A DNA stretch of 43,713 bases, taken from assembly GCA_015478825.1 (NCBI GenBank), contig JADMKN010000024.1, positions 1-43,713 of the forward strand. The letters run 5' to 3'. This document shows positions 23,401 through 31,911 of this stretch, piece by piece. The number at the start of each line of letters is the position of its first letter. Within the stretch, counting starts at the first letter, position 1. Position numbers and translations under genes: made by a program. Source of the DNA: Patulibacter sp. (GTDB lineage: Bacteria; Actinomycetota; Thermoleophilia; Solirubrobacterales; Solirubrobacteraceae). The notes beneath the pieces are model-generated. The model searched no databases, was not told the origin of the DNA, and saw only the letters and a program-made list of their open reading frames with translations.

Positions 23401-26400
23401 GGTAATCCGTCGCGACAGCAACGCCGAACGCGGCGCCATAGCGACGCAGCAGCGCGAGGTTCGCGGTGCGTTTGCGAGTGACGCTCGGCGATACAAGTGG
23501 TTCGACGAGCGGCAGTTGCAGGCTGACGCCAAGAAGCAGCTCGAGGCATTGTCTCCGGCCGCGCGCGATGCCGCCGCGCGGTCGATGGCCGAGTGGGCGC
23601 GGACGATCGAGAAGGACGGCCGGCTCCCGAAGGGCGCGACCGGGCGCCTGGTCATGGAGCTTGGCCGCCTGCCCGGCGACCTGCCGCAGAAATGGGAGCG
23701 CTCCACCCGCGCTGCGGTGGACGCGATCGACAGTCAGGTGGAGGATCGCCGGGTGGTGCGGTCCGCGAAGCGGCTGATGGATGAGCTCGGCCGGCTGTCG
23801 CCGTCGCTCGATATCGAACTCGACACCAAGACCCTGCCCGGCAGCGTCGCCAAGATGCGCACCCAGATGGACACACTGCGCAAGATGGCGACGGACAAGT
23901 CGCTGCCGAAGGAGATGCGGGAGGACGCCGAGCGCCAGCTCCCCGGGGTGAAGAAGGCCTACGACGAGTCGCTCACGCGCATGGCGTGGCGCATGGGCAT
24001 GTCCGAAAAGGACGCGGGCACCTGGGCGCGGCGGGTCTCCCGCGCCGCACGGGAGACCGGTGACAGCGCCGACTCGGTGGACGTCCTTCGCAGGGAGGTA
24101 AAGAAGCTCACCGACGAGATGGGCACCTCCCGCGACCCGGTGAAGCGCCTCGAGGCGGCGTTCCGCGATCTCGGATCCACCGCCGCGCAGGCGAAGAAGC
24201 TGGCCGAGGAGGCGACGAAGGTTCCGCCGCCCGCATCCGGGCCGCTGATCGACGACCGCAACACGTTTGATCTTCCCTCGCTGCCGAAGCCGAAGCCGAA
24301 GCCGAAGCGCACCGGCGGTCCGATCAGGGCGTACGCCCACGGCGGCCCGATCGTTGACACGTTGATGTCGGGCGGCGAGGAGTACCTGCCGCCGGACGTC
24401 GCCTCCCGTTACCCGCCGGGGATCCTCGAGACGATCGCCAACGCGCAGCGCCCGCACTTCTACCGCCACGGCGGGCCGGTGGGCGGTCGCTACAACCTGG
24501 GCGGTCACATCATCCCTGGCCCGTCGGACCGCGACGGCACCTACGTGCCGGCCGAGGAAGGCGGTTTCGTTCTCACCGGGCATGGCCGCGAGCTGCGCGA
24601 CGCGATGATGAACTTCGCGAAGGGCGGGTTCGTCGCGACCGCCTACGGGCCGCCGTGGGGCGGCATTCAGGGCCAGGGCGTTACCAAGACCGGTGTCGAC
24701 CTGAAGTCGGGCCCGAAGCGCTACATCATCGCGGTCGACCCGTCGGTGATCCCGCTGCACACCCGCACCGGAGTGTGGCCCAACCCGTTCGGCTACCGCG
24801 GCAAGTTCGCCGCCGAGGACACGGGCGGCGCGATCAAGGGCAAGCGGATCGACTTCTACGACTGGCGCGGACGCGAGTCCCAGAACAAGTGGGGCCGCCG
24901 GACGGTCAGCGTCGGCACGTCAACGACCCGCGCCGATGGAAGCAAGGCGGCGACGCCCGGCTACTCCTACACGAAGGTCACCGACGACGTGAGGGGCATG
25001 GCCGCGCGCGACGCATATCGGCAGCGCGCCGTTCTGCGGACCCCCAACGTGGACGTGTCCGGCGTGTTCGACCAGGCCCGACAGAACGCCTACGACGCGG
25101 TCGCGCGGTCGCAGATGCTGAGCGAAATCGTCGAGGCGGGCCGCGTCAACATCGAGCGGCGCAAGGTCACCGTGGCCGGCGAGCGCGGACGCAAGGCGGA
25201 CAGCGCCGGCGGCAGTGGTGGCCCCTTGCCGTCACGGTCGAAGGTCGTGGAGGCGGCACGTGATCTGAGGTCTCCGAACCTTCGCGGCGCCAACGCCGGA
25301 ATGGGCGTCTACGGCCGCCTGGGCAAGTACTTCGGCCTGACGATTTCGTCAGGCCGTCGATGGGGCGCGGTCACCAGCTCCGGCAACAAGTCCGCCCACG
25401 GGGACGGCAGTGCGATCGACCAGTCGGGTAGCGCGGCGAACATGCTCCGCTACGCGCGGTGGCTCAGCTCAAGCGGTATCGCGCGCGGAATGGATCAGCT
25501 GATCCACACGCCGCTGGGGCACGGCTGGAACAAGGGGTCGAAGGTGCCGCTGTCGTTCTTCGGTCAAAAGGTCAACGACGACCATTACGACCATACGCAT
25601 GCCGCCGACACCACACCGCCGCGGTTCCGCCGTGGCGGCCCGGTCGGGATTCGCCGCATGGCGACCGGCGGCCGGGTAGGGTCGACGTCGCGGATCGTGC
25701 GCGACACCGGACGCGCGATCAACACGAAGCCGGCCGCGGCGGCGCTGCGGTCGCTGTACGGCGCCGGGGTCCGTGAGCAGCGCCAGGTCACCGACGCACT
25801 CGAGCAGCTGCAGACCCTGCTCGGCGAGGCCAGCAAGGTCAGCGTCGAGCGCCTGGCAGCGCTGAACCGCGAGCTGGTGCGCGGCATCGACCGTACCCGC
25901 GCGAAGCGCTCGCCCGGCGGGACGGCGATCACGCGCGGCGAGGAAGCGCAGAACCGGCGCTCCCGGTCCGTGCTTGCGGAGGTGCAATCCGAGATCCTCA
26001 AGCGGGCCGCGTCACCCGCTCGCCGAGCTGACCAGCTCAGCGTCGCGATCGAGGATCAGCGCGCCATGATCGACCGGTCGATGCGCCGCGCCGACGTGGA
26101 TCCCGAGTCGACCATCGGCCTGCAGCGGATGGGCCGGCAGACCGATTGGGAGAAGGCGCAGCGCGGCGTGCAGCTCGCCCGGCTGGAGCGCGCCCGCGAG
26201 ATCGCCAGGAAGGCGGGGCGGTCGGGCCGCGAAACGGTGCAGGGCCTCGACGAGGAGATCAAGGCGCTCCGTGGCGACATCTCAGAGCTCGCGGTGCAGC
26301 AGGTCGAGAACGCCCGCGCCCAGGTCGCCAGCGCGATCGCCGACATGGAGCGCGCGGTCCAGGGCAGCGTCGACGCCGCCCAGTACCGCGTCGACTACAG

Positions 26401-27091
26401 CGGCGCGCAGATGGCCGAGTTCGACGCCTACCAGTCGCTGGGCCGCAACTCGGGCACCGCCGAGGGCATGATGCAGCGCGGCCACTACCAGCAGGCGCAG
26501 TACGGCCCGCTCGTGGAGCTGCGCGACACGCTGCTGCACCAGGCGTCGGTTGCCGCCCAGCTGCACGGCCAGGACTCCGAGCAGTTCCGCAGCGCGATGC
26601 AGTCCGCGCAGCAGGTCGCCGCCCAGGCGGTGCAGACCCTCGCCGACGGTGCCGAGCAGATCCGGCAGGCGTCGATGAAAGCCGTCCAGAACGTCGTCGA
26701 CTACGCGGCGCACGGCTCGTCGATGTCCAGCATGGGACTGCAGGGCCTCGAGCTGCGCCAGCGCCTCGACAAGACCTACGACGGCGGAGGACACCAGCGC
26801 GCCGAGTACATCCGCAACAACGTGATCCCCGCCCTCGAGGCGGAACGCGCCGCGCTGGAGCAGCGCCGTGCCGAGAGCGAGCGCCAGGAAGCTGGCCAGA
26901 CCGACAAGCCGTTGACCCGCGCCGACATGGAGGCGATCGCCGCGAAGCAGAACGAGATCCTGCAGGCGTCGCTGACGGCGCAGGAGGCGATCGAGGCGAA
27001 CACGAACTCGAAGCGAACCGGCGGGTCTCTCGGCTTCGGGTTCGGCGGTGACGTGTACACGGACGTGCTACTTGACGGGGTGGGCGCATGA
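20429..27091 (+). CDS. Tape measure protein with two cell-wall hydrolase domains
   Basis: A 2220-residue tape measure protein. Residues ~195-500 match the TP901-type core (DYERQMSQVQAVMGATR, ALSELGKAGFTAQQS). A long Ala-rich helical body follows. Around residues 1400-1480 lies a 3D-type domain like that of lytic transglycosylases (VDPSVIPLHTR, then AAEDTGGAIKGKRID). Around 1595-1730 lies a zinc M15-peptidase-like domain with SAHGDGSAID and DHYDHTHA. Repeated GGP(I/V) motifs lie around these. The protein sets tail length; the hydrolases should open the cell wall on DNA entry. GTG 20429 overlaps the chaperone end. Confidence 0.92.
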   Translation: MADSRSLVTRHLQEWVTRGDEKLLQVGRQLATADRAREREQRRLQASYRQLAVAASTAGLRETAASRSATTAAKTKTGSITQLSAAQQRLQREVLGAARAQLTEERAMRSATRAAAQYSAAKQRQVESLAKVTAAANTSSAALSRNARAGAAAARTGGGGALTEARQAGSRGIGIATGVAGAAGAAGIFGLAGLAREAIDYERQMSQVQAVMGATRQEMRQLDAMAVDLGAKTAFSASESSMALSELGKAGFTAQQSLKTLPGTIDLAAASGTELADAATIQSDALRGFGMDVSQSTHVADVFAVAVNRSAIEMSDLGYTLKYMAPIAATTGQSFEDMSAAVAILGNVGIRGDTAGTTLRRVMTSLVKPTAASTEALAELGLKAKDLQGPDGLLPLPDIIARLVEEASKLPKADQMRVMTTIFGRESISGTMALLDHGAPKLRALAKEMRNADGAADDMARTMQDNVYYQMEQVQGAVESLALTIFKEFAPGLQAAATSAAGSIEVWTATEGNVERITDAIGDFTGMLGDLVAAGMPVVDLAVSMVDAWQGLPDPVRSSVLQFGALALITRKLAGSAAAGGLISVFDRIRGGLRGTAAEATAAQAALGGLTTPIPASTVSATAAGARTAMADGGPSPVTFAARDAADANRAAATRQGALATRMRIEARDAAASYERDMRRMAAMPMVVARAEQQASLARNTSALGGSSAARIQAAEATAAAARKELQTLGTRTEESRRYALERRAAATAATTEARATAQTARLLRSQAGHHARMDTVAAPSAGRIARGREGRQLGAIGTWQMTRGLGGTRRDALAESARRTAGRVPIPSGRGIAGVAAAGGIGAALSGGDVASAAISGGAVGMMAGPWGAAAGAAGAAGITALVNEFKKASTKRAEDAAREFGERITENTRDAMDAGFRRPSARRVGEARATVDAAEQIRKLERQAREARARTPGVGAAGVRGQTSGDIEAQRLIKQARERAKTAGLDYDAVIRRDSNAERGAIATQQREVRGAFASDARRYKWFDERQLQADAKKQLEALSPAARDAAARSMAEWARTIEKDGRLPKGATGRLVMELGRLPGDLPQKWERSTRAAVDAIDSQVEDRRVVRSAKRLMDELGRLSPSLDIELDTKTLPGSVAKMRTQMDTLRKMATDKSLPKEMREDAERQLPGVKKAYDESLTRMAWRMGMSEKDAGTWARRVSRAARETGDSADSVDVLRREVKKLTDEMGTSRDPVKRLEAAFRDLGSTAAQAKKLAEEATKVPPPASGPLIDDRNTFDLPSLPKPKPKPKRTGGPIRAYAHGGPIVDTLMSGGEEYLPPDVASRYPPGILETIANAQRPHFYRHGGPVGGRYNLGGHIIPGPSDRDGTYVPAEEGGFVLTGHGRELRDAMMNFAKGGFVATAYGPPWGGIQGQGVTKTGVDLKSGPKRYIIAVDPSVIPLHTRTGVWPNPFGYRGKFAAEDTGGAIKGKRIDFYDWRGRESQNKWGRRTVSVGTSTTRADGSKAATPGYSYTKVTDDVRGMAARDAYRQRAVLRTPNVDVSGVFDQARQNAYDAVARSQMLSEIVEAGRVNIERRKVTVAGERGRKADSAGGSGGPLPSRSKVVEAARDLRSPNLRGANAGMGVYGRLGKYFGLTISSGRRWGAVTSSGNKSAHGDGSAIDQSGSAANMLRYARWLSSSGIARGMDQLIHTPLGHGWNKGSKVPLSFFGQKVNDDHYDHTHAADTTPPRFRRGGPVGIRRMATGGRVGSTSRIVRDTGRAINTKPAAAALRSLYGAGVREQRQVTDALEQLQTLLGEASKVSVERLAALNRELVRGIDRTRAKRSPGGTAITRGEEAQNRRSRSVLAEVQSEILKRAASPARRADQLSVAIEDQRAMIDRSMRRADVDPESTIGLQRMGRQTDWEKAQRGVQLARLERAREIARKAGRSGRETVQGLDEEIKALRGDISELAVQQVENARAQVASAIADMERAVQGSVDAAQYRVDYSGAQMAEFDAYQSLGRNSGTAEGMMQRGHYQQAQYGPLVELRDTLLHQASVAAQLHGQDSEQFRSAMQSAQQVAAQAVQTLADGAEQIRQASMKAVQNVVDYAAHGSSMSSMGLQGLELRQRLDKTYDGGGHQRAEYIRNNVIPALEAERAALEQRRAESERQEAGQTDKPLTRADMEAIAAKQNEILQASLTAQEAIEANTNSKRTGGSLGFGFGGDVYTDVLLDGVGA

Positions 27092-28497
27092 GCGACCCGA
27101 CGTGGTACCCGGTCCGGTTCGGGCCGCTGCGATTCGCGTCGCTCGTCGGCCCGGAGACCGAATCGTTGGGTGACAAGCTCGAGGCGGTCGGATCAGCGTT
27201 GGTGCCTGGCGAGCGGGGTGCGACGTCCCGCCCGCTGACGCTCCCGGTGCGCGGATCTCTGCGCGAGGTCGACGATCGCGCAGCGGGGCTGCGGCTGCGT
27301 CGCCAGGTGCGCGCGCTGCTGGGCAACCGGACATGGCTTAGTGGCGGCCTGTACCTCGAGACGGGTGCCGATCCTGAGTCCCGATGCTGGCTGGCCGTCG
27401 GGTCGGGTGAGCTGGCCGGGAACGGTCGGGGGATCACGTTCGCCGATTGGCGCCTCGAGCTGGAGGCATACCGGGTTGGGAGTCCTGCAGAGGTGTGCCG
27501 TGGTCGCCGGATCGTGATCGCGGACCGTGCCCAACCGGGCGTCGCGTCGGACACCCGCCGGACGCTCTACACCACCGACCGTGCAGGTTGGGACATCGAC
27601 GACGCGCCGCGCGCGTACCTGCCGGGGTCGATCAGCACCGTCCGGCAGCTCAACGAGCCATGGACCCACTACGCCGGCCCGTCGGTCGACGGGAGGCCGC
27701 TGTGGACGGAGGGCGCGGAGGACGCGACCGCTGGCGGGGTGTCCTGGTCGCCTGACCGTAGCGCCCTGCCGAGCCCGGTGGAGCGGGAGCCGCGCGTCGA
27801 AGAGCATGGCGAGGTGCGCGCGTGGTGGATGCCGACGCCGTGGTCGGACGTGGTCCCCACCGCCGTCGGTGATCGTGACCCGACCGTCTACGGCTGGGAG
27901 CGCCTGCTGGGCGCCGCGCACGACCCGGGCATCCGGGTGGCGATCGACAACGGCTGGTGCCGCCTGGTGTGGATCGGGACGGGGTACAACGACGGTGTCC
28001 AGCTGGAGCGTTGGGACGATGCCGACGGCGGCCGGTACGTGCCGGTCATCCGGCTTGAGCTGGGTGCCGACCCTACGGGGCACAGCGACATGCAGGTGAT
28101 CGAGCTGACCCCGGAGCGGGCTGTGATCGCCCGGTATGTGGGCGGAGCGGAGTACCGGATGATCCTGCAGCGCGGATGGCCCGGCCCGCGGATCGAGGCG
28201 TACCCGCGCGGGACAGGGATCGCTGCACGCCTCGCGGTGCTGGATGCCATCACCCGCACGAACCTGGAGCCGGGCGTCGACCGGATCGAGCTCGGAGGCG
28301 AGGCGGCACTCGTTGCGCTCGCCACCGACGATGTCGACTGGGGCATCTCGTGGAACACGTGGAGCGTCTTTGGGCAGCCGGTCGTGGCGCAGTTCGACCT
28401 GCATCCGCCGCCCGTCATCGGGCCCGCGGATGCCGACGACGTCAAGCGTCTCGCCCGTTGGGACGTGCAGCAGCAGCCGATCCTGATGACGAGGTAA
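27088..28497 (+). CDS. Distal tail (Dit-like) protein
   Basis: A 469-residue protein immediately after the tape measure gene (ATGA overlap), where siphoviruses encode the Dit hub. It has the expected beta-rich N-terminus (WYPVRFGPLRFASLV) and a region about GRGITFADWRLELEAY resembling the end of the Dit core. Its length exceeds a minimal Dit, leaving about 250 residues for an added domain, perhaps carbohydrate binding. The family assignment comes mainly from position; tail hub and host-binding function are inference. Confidence 0.65.
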   Translation: MSDPTWYPVRFGPLRFASLVGPETESLGDKLEAVGSALVPGERGATSRPLTLPVRGSLREVDDRAAGLRLRRQVRALLGNRTWLSGGLYLETGADPESRCWLAVGSGELAGNGRGITFADWRLELEAYRVGSPAEVCRGRRIVIADRAQPGVASDTRRTLYTTDRAGWDIDDAPRAYLPGSISTVRQLNEPWTHYAGPSVDGRPLWTEGAEDATAGGVSWSPDRSALPSPVEREPRVEEHGEVRAWWMPTPWSDVVPTAVGDRDPTVYGWERLLGAAHDPGIRVAIDNGWCRLVWIGTGYNDGVQLERWDDADGGRYVPVIRLELGADPTGHSDMQVIELTPERAVIARYVGGAEYRMILQRGWPGPRIEAYPRGTGIAARLAVLDAITRTNLEPGVDRIELGGEAALVALATDDVDWGISWNTWSVFGQPVVAQFDLHPPPVIGPADADDVKRLARWDVQQQPILMTR

Positions 28498-28503
28498 CGG
28501 GCG

Positions 28504-31170
28504 ATGGCCACCACAGTCCTTGGCGGCGACCGGCCGCTCACCCTGCTGGACGACACCGCGGTGACCGCACGGCACATCGTGCGCGCCGCCGAATCCGATC
28601 CCGGCGCCGTGGAGGTACTGCCCGGCCAGTGGTGGGCGCCGGCCCCCGGCAACGCCTTGGAGGGCGAGCAGGGTTGGGTATCGGCGAGCGTCGAGCGTCG
28701 ACTGTCGGACCATGGGCTGCTCAGCTCGCTGACGTTGCCCAACGCGCCGGGCCCCGACGGGATCGAGCATCGCGAACGGTTCGCTGTGCGGTCCGGGCCG
28801 CGGTACAAGGCGGGGCACGAATGGGTTGAGCTCACCGATCGCGCGTCCCAGCGCGCACTAGCGGTGGAATCCCCCACCACCGCCCGGGTCGACGGGTCGA
28901 CGGTCAACGTCTCCGGCGTCGACGCTGGTGCCCTCCCGTCCGGCTGGCGCGAGGGGAAGCTCGCAATGTGGACCGCGTCGGCACCACAGGACGTGGTCGA
29001 TCACTACAGCCAGGCGCCCATGGCGGTCGTCGCCGACAGTTTCCTCCAGTCCCAAACGTCCGGCTGGACCCTCAACGGCGCGCCGACCCATCCGACCGCC
29101 TCGTCCCTTGGGCTCGCGTTCGCGCCCACATCCTCGGGCTCCAATGCCGCATCGAAGCCGGTGACCACCCCGACAGAGCCCGGTGGGTCATGGTCCGCGA
29201 AGTTCGAAGTTGTTCCGCACGCATTGCCACCCGCCGGGTACATGCAGTTCGGCTGCGGCACCCCGGCGGGTACCGTCTTCTGCGCCCTCTCCTACGCCAG
29301 CGGTGCGTGGAGCGTGTCGCTGTGGTCGGGGCCGTCGAGCCGGAAAGCGAACGTGCCAGCGCTGACAGCAGGTGAGACGACCGCGATCGAGATCATCGCC
29401 TCGAATGGCTGGATCTCATTGGTCGTTGACGGTGCCGTCGCGCTGCAGGTTCGCCGGGCCGGCGACGACCGTCCGACCAGCCTCGTCGCACTCGCGACCA
29501 ACGGCGTCAACGTGACGTTGCGGCGTGCAGAGCTCAGGGCGCTGGTCCCGTTCCTGCGGCGAGCAGCCGCGGCGATCGACTATCGGCTGCCGGGCGCACC
29601 ACCGCCCGGCGGACTGACGGGCGACTACTACCTCGAGACCGACACGTGGGCCAAGGCCGCCGGCGACTACGCCTCATTCTGGGCAACGGCGCTCGCCCCG
29701 GCGTCCGAGCCGTACGCGACGCGGGTCGATCCGCAGCTCCAGTTCGGCGCGGACGGCTGGATGCCACCCGGTCCGCCCGGGTGGCGCCAGTTTTCGGTGC
29801 GCTGGCACGGGGCGGTCTACCTGCCGCTCGCCGAGCGCGACGTGTGGTGCGGCCTCTACGGCGTCGCGGGACTGAACATCGTCGGTATGGCGCGTATGTG
29901 GATCGGGTCGACCCGTGCCGGCTCCCCCTACCTCGACAAGGCGTGGTCCGGTGAACAGCAAGCCCCCGGAAGCGGCGGCAGTCTCCGATCACATCTCGGC
30001 TCCAGCAAGTCGGGGTGGTATCCGATCGTGATCGAGTACGCGGCGGGAGCGACCGGAGACGCGCCGCGGATCGCCCTGACCAGCAGCACGGGCGCGTCGG
30101 CAACCCCCCAGGTAACGATCCCGTCTGCGCAGTTGTCTCCCTATGGCTGCTGGTCCGGCGACGTCGCCGGCGAATCGCACCGCGAGATCATCGATGCGGT
30201 GGCTACCGCGAGCGGCCTGCAATGGCGGGTACAGCCGTGCACGCTGGAGTCCGGGGAGTTCCCGGGCAGATTGGAGTTCGGGCGACCGCTCGGCCAGCAG
30301 ACCGACTACGTTCTCGAGGAGCACGCGGCCACCGAGTACATGGCGGAAGTCGACGCGGGCGAGACGTGTAACCACATCCACGGAGACGGTGCTGGACTCG
30401 GCAAGGCGGACGGGTCCGACCGAGGATTGACGGTCGACATCCTCGACCCCGACGCCACGGACGATCCGTGGCTGACCACCCGATACGAGCAGCTACAGGA
30501 CATCACGGAGCTCTCGCTGATGCAGCAGCGACTCGACGCACTGCTGGCGCTCTACTCCACGCCGCACGAGCAGGTGGCCGCCCGACCGAAAAGCTCATCC
30601 GACGAGCAGGTCTACGAGTGGGGTGACGCATTTCCCGCCGTCGGTTCGGTACGACAGATGCACTGGGAGCCCGGCGACGGGATCCGTCTGCACCTACCGT
30701 CGGTTGGCGTGAACGACCTGACGCCGCGGCAGATTGCGACGGTGCAGCAGACGCTGCGGCCGGCGGGCCGCGTCCCACCGGTACTCGGGTTCCGCCAGCG
30801 GCCGCGGCACCTGCGCGAGCGTCTGCGGACGCTGACACGGCAGGCGACCGTTGGTCGCCGCAGCTACCAGGGGCAGTTGGCGATGATCACGGGCTCCAGC
30901 GGGTCAACGTCGACGACCATCGCCCCGGACGGCTACAGCCGACTGGGGTTGCCGTCGCGCGGGATCGTGCGGGTCGAGCTGCGGATCGTCGGGATGAGCG
31001 GGTCCGCCCAGATCGAGGTACTTGGTGTCGCGACCGGGATCACCGCCACCCGACCGGGCACCTACGACGTCACCGCCTGGGTGCCGCCCGGCGCAGCCGA
31101 GGCCTATGCCCGCCTGACCTCGCCCACGGGCGTCTACAACATCCAGCTCGTCGCAACGTTGGCCATCTAG
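28504..31170 (+). CDS. Tail-tip / baseplate protein with PA14-like region
   Basis: An 888-residue protein, second after the tape measure gene, the usual place of the tail-associated hub/receptor protein. Residues ~160-340 resemble a jelly-roll sugar-binding domain. Residues ~385-540 have a PA14-like pattern (QFSVRWHGAVYLPLAERDVW, RMWIGSTRAG, GWYPIVIEYAAGA), a fold common in carbohydrate-binding proteins. The C-terminal third (IRLHLPSVGVNDLTPRQ onward) resembles a baseplate hub segment. It most likely contacts host cell-wall polysaccharide. Exact domain boundaries are uncertain. Confidence 0.7.
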   Translation: MATTVLGGDRPLTLLDDTAVTARHIVRAAESDPGAVEVLPGQWWAPAPGNALEGEQGWVSASVERRLSDHGLLSSLTLPNAPGPDGIEHRERFAVRSGPRYKAGHEWVELTDRASQRALAVESPTTARVDGSTVNVSGVDAGALPSGWREGKLAMWTASAPQDVVDHYSQAPMAVVADSFLQSQTSGWTLNGAPTHPTASSLGLAFAPTSSGSNAASKPVTTPTEPGGSWSAKFEVVPHALPPAGYMQFGCGTPAGTVFCALSYASGAWSVSLWSGPSSRKANVPALTAGETTAIEIIASNGWISLVVDGAVALQVRRAGDDRPTSLVALATNGVNVTLRRAELRALVPFLRRAAAAIDYRLPGAPPPGGLTGDYYLETDTWAKAAGDYASFWATALAPASEPYATRVDPQLQFGADGWMPPGPPGWRQFSVRWHGAVYLPLAERDVWCGLYGVAGLNIVGMARMWIGSTRAGSPYLDKAWSGEQQAPGSGGSLRSHLGSSKSGWYPIVIEYAAGATGDAPRIALTSSTGASATPQVTIPSAQLSPYGCWSGDVAGESHREIIDAVATASGLQWRVQPCTLESGEFPGRLEFGRPLGQQTDYVLEEHAATEYMAEVDAGETCNHIHGDGAGLGKADGSDRGLTVDILDPDATDDPWLTTRYEQLQDITELSLMQQRLDALLALYSTPHEQVAARPKSSSDEQVYEWGDAFPAVGSVRQMHWEPGDGIRLHLPSVGVNDLTPRQIATVQQTLRPAGRVPPVLGFRQRPRHLRERLRTLTRQATVGRRSYQGQLAMITGSSGSTSTTIAPDGYSRLGLPSRGIVRVELRIVGMSGSAQIEVLGVATGITATRPGTYDVTAWVPPGAAEAYARLTSPTGVYNIQLVATLAI

Positions 31171-31178
31171 AGCGCAGG

Positions 31179-31194
31179 GGCCAGTCCGACAGGG
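31179..31194 (+). repeat. Copy 4 of dispersed 16-bp repeat GGCCAGTCCGACAGGG
   Basis: Exact 16-bp copy in the gap between the tail-tip stop and the lysis cassette, 8 bases after the stop. Its flanks differ from copies 1-3 (G before and A after), so the shared unit is 16 bp. No gene is visible in the ~115-bp gap. Confidence 0.75.
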
Positions 31195-31286
31195 ATCAGC
31201 GCGTCGCGCCACGCCGCCGCCGCGACGATACAGAGCACGATCGCAGCGTGTTGACTCCGAACCGGCCCCAGAACGGCGCGTCGTGA

Positions 31287-31558
31287 GTGCGCCCCTCGGA
31301 TCCGATTTCGACCGCCGAGGCGTGGCTGTTGCGCATCCTGTCGCCGACGGCCGGCCTCGGATTCGCGGCATGGCTGATCGCCAGTCGATCCCTCTCAGCC
31401 GAGGGGGTCGCGCTAGTGCTGGGCCTCATCACCGCTCGACCACTCGCCGGGGCGATTGCACCCGGCTCCCGCGATGCGTCGTCTACCCGCGGATCTTCGC
31501 CACCTGGGGACTGATCGCCGTCGTGTCTGCCGTCGCGCGCATCACGGGGGTCTCATGA
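31287..31558 (+). CDS. Holin-like membrane protein with apparent -1 frameshift
   Basis: The frame from GTG 31287 encodes membrane-like segments (AEAWLLRILSPTAGLGFAAWLIA, VALVLGLITARPLAG) and then loses protein-like character before its stop at 31514. From about 31480 the -1 frame takes over with very high G/C at third positions and reads VVYPRIFATWGLIAVVSAVARITGV to a TGA at 31556-31558, which lies in an ATGA overlap with the next gene. The two parts together would give a ~90-residue protein with three membrane segments, suitable for a holin. The break may be a true mutation, a sequencing error or recoding. Position before an endolysin supports a lysis role. Confidence 0.55.
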
Positions 31559-31911
31559 TCCGGTCCAAGGTCCGGCGCTGGGGCCGGCTGGCGTGGGGCC
31601 TGTTCGTGATCGCCATCGCCTTCTACGCGCTGTGGCAGCAGGACCGCCGCGGCGACCGCGGCGACCAGGTCTCTGCCGAGCGCGATGCCGCGCGCGCCTA
31701 CCAGCGATGCGAGCAGCAACGCCCGACGATCCTCGTGGTCTCCGTCGCGCTCGACACGTTCCCGCCACTACGCCAGGCGGTCCTCAAGGAGTATCCCGGC
31801 GCCCTTGAGCGCGGGCGCCTGACCGTTCCGGACTGCGCCGGGACCTACCCCACCGGTGCGGCGGTCTCGCACCGCTACCCCGATCTCACCCCGACCCGGA
31901 GTACCCCATGA
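31555..31911 (+). CDS. Small membrane-anchored protein in the lysis cassette
   Basis: A 118-residue protein with a basic N-terminus (MIRSKVRRWGRLAW), one membrane span (GLFVIAIAFYALW) and an extracytoplasmic part with an alpha-helix (SAERDAARAYQRCEQQ) and two cysteines, C-terminally Pro/Thr-rich. It lies between the holin-like and endolysin genes, with ATGA overlaps at both ends. It may be an accessory lysis protein such as a spanin-like or antiholin-type protein, but no family match is seen. Confidence 0.6.
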   Translation: MIRSKVRRWGRLAWGLFVIAIAFYALWQQDRRGDRGDQVSAERDAARAYQRCEQQRPTILVVSVALDTFPPLRQAVLKEYPGALERGRLTVPDCAGTYPTGAAVSHRYPDLTPTRSTP

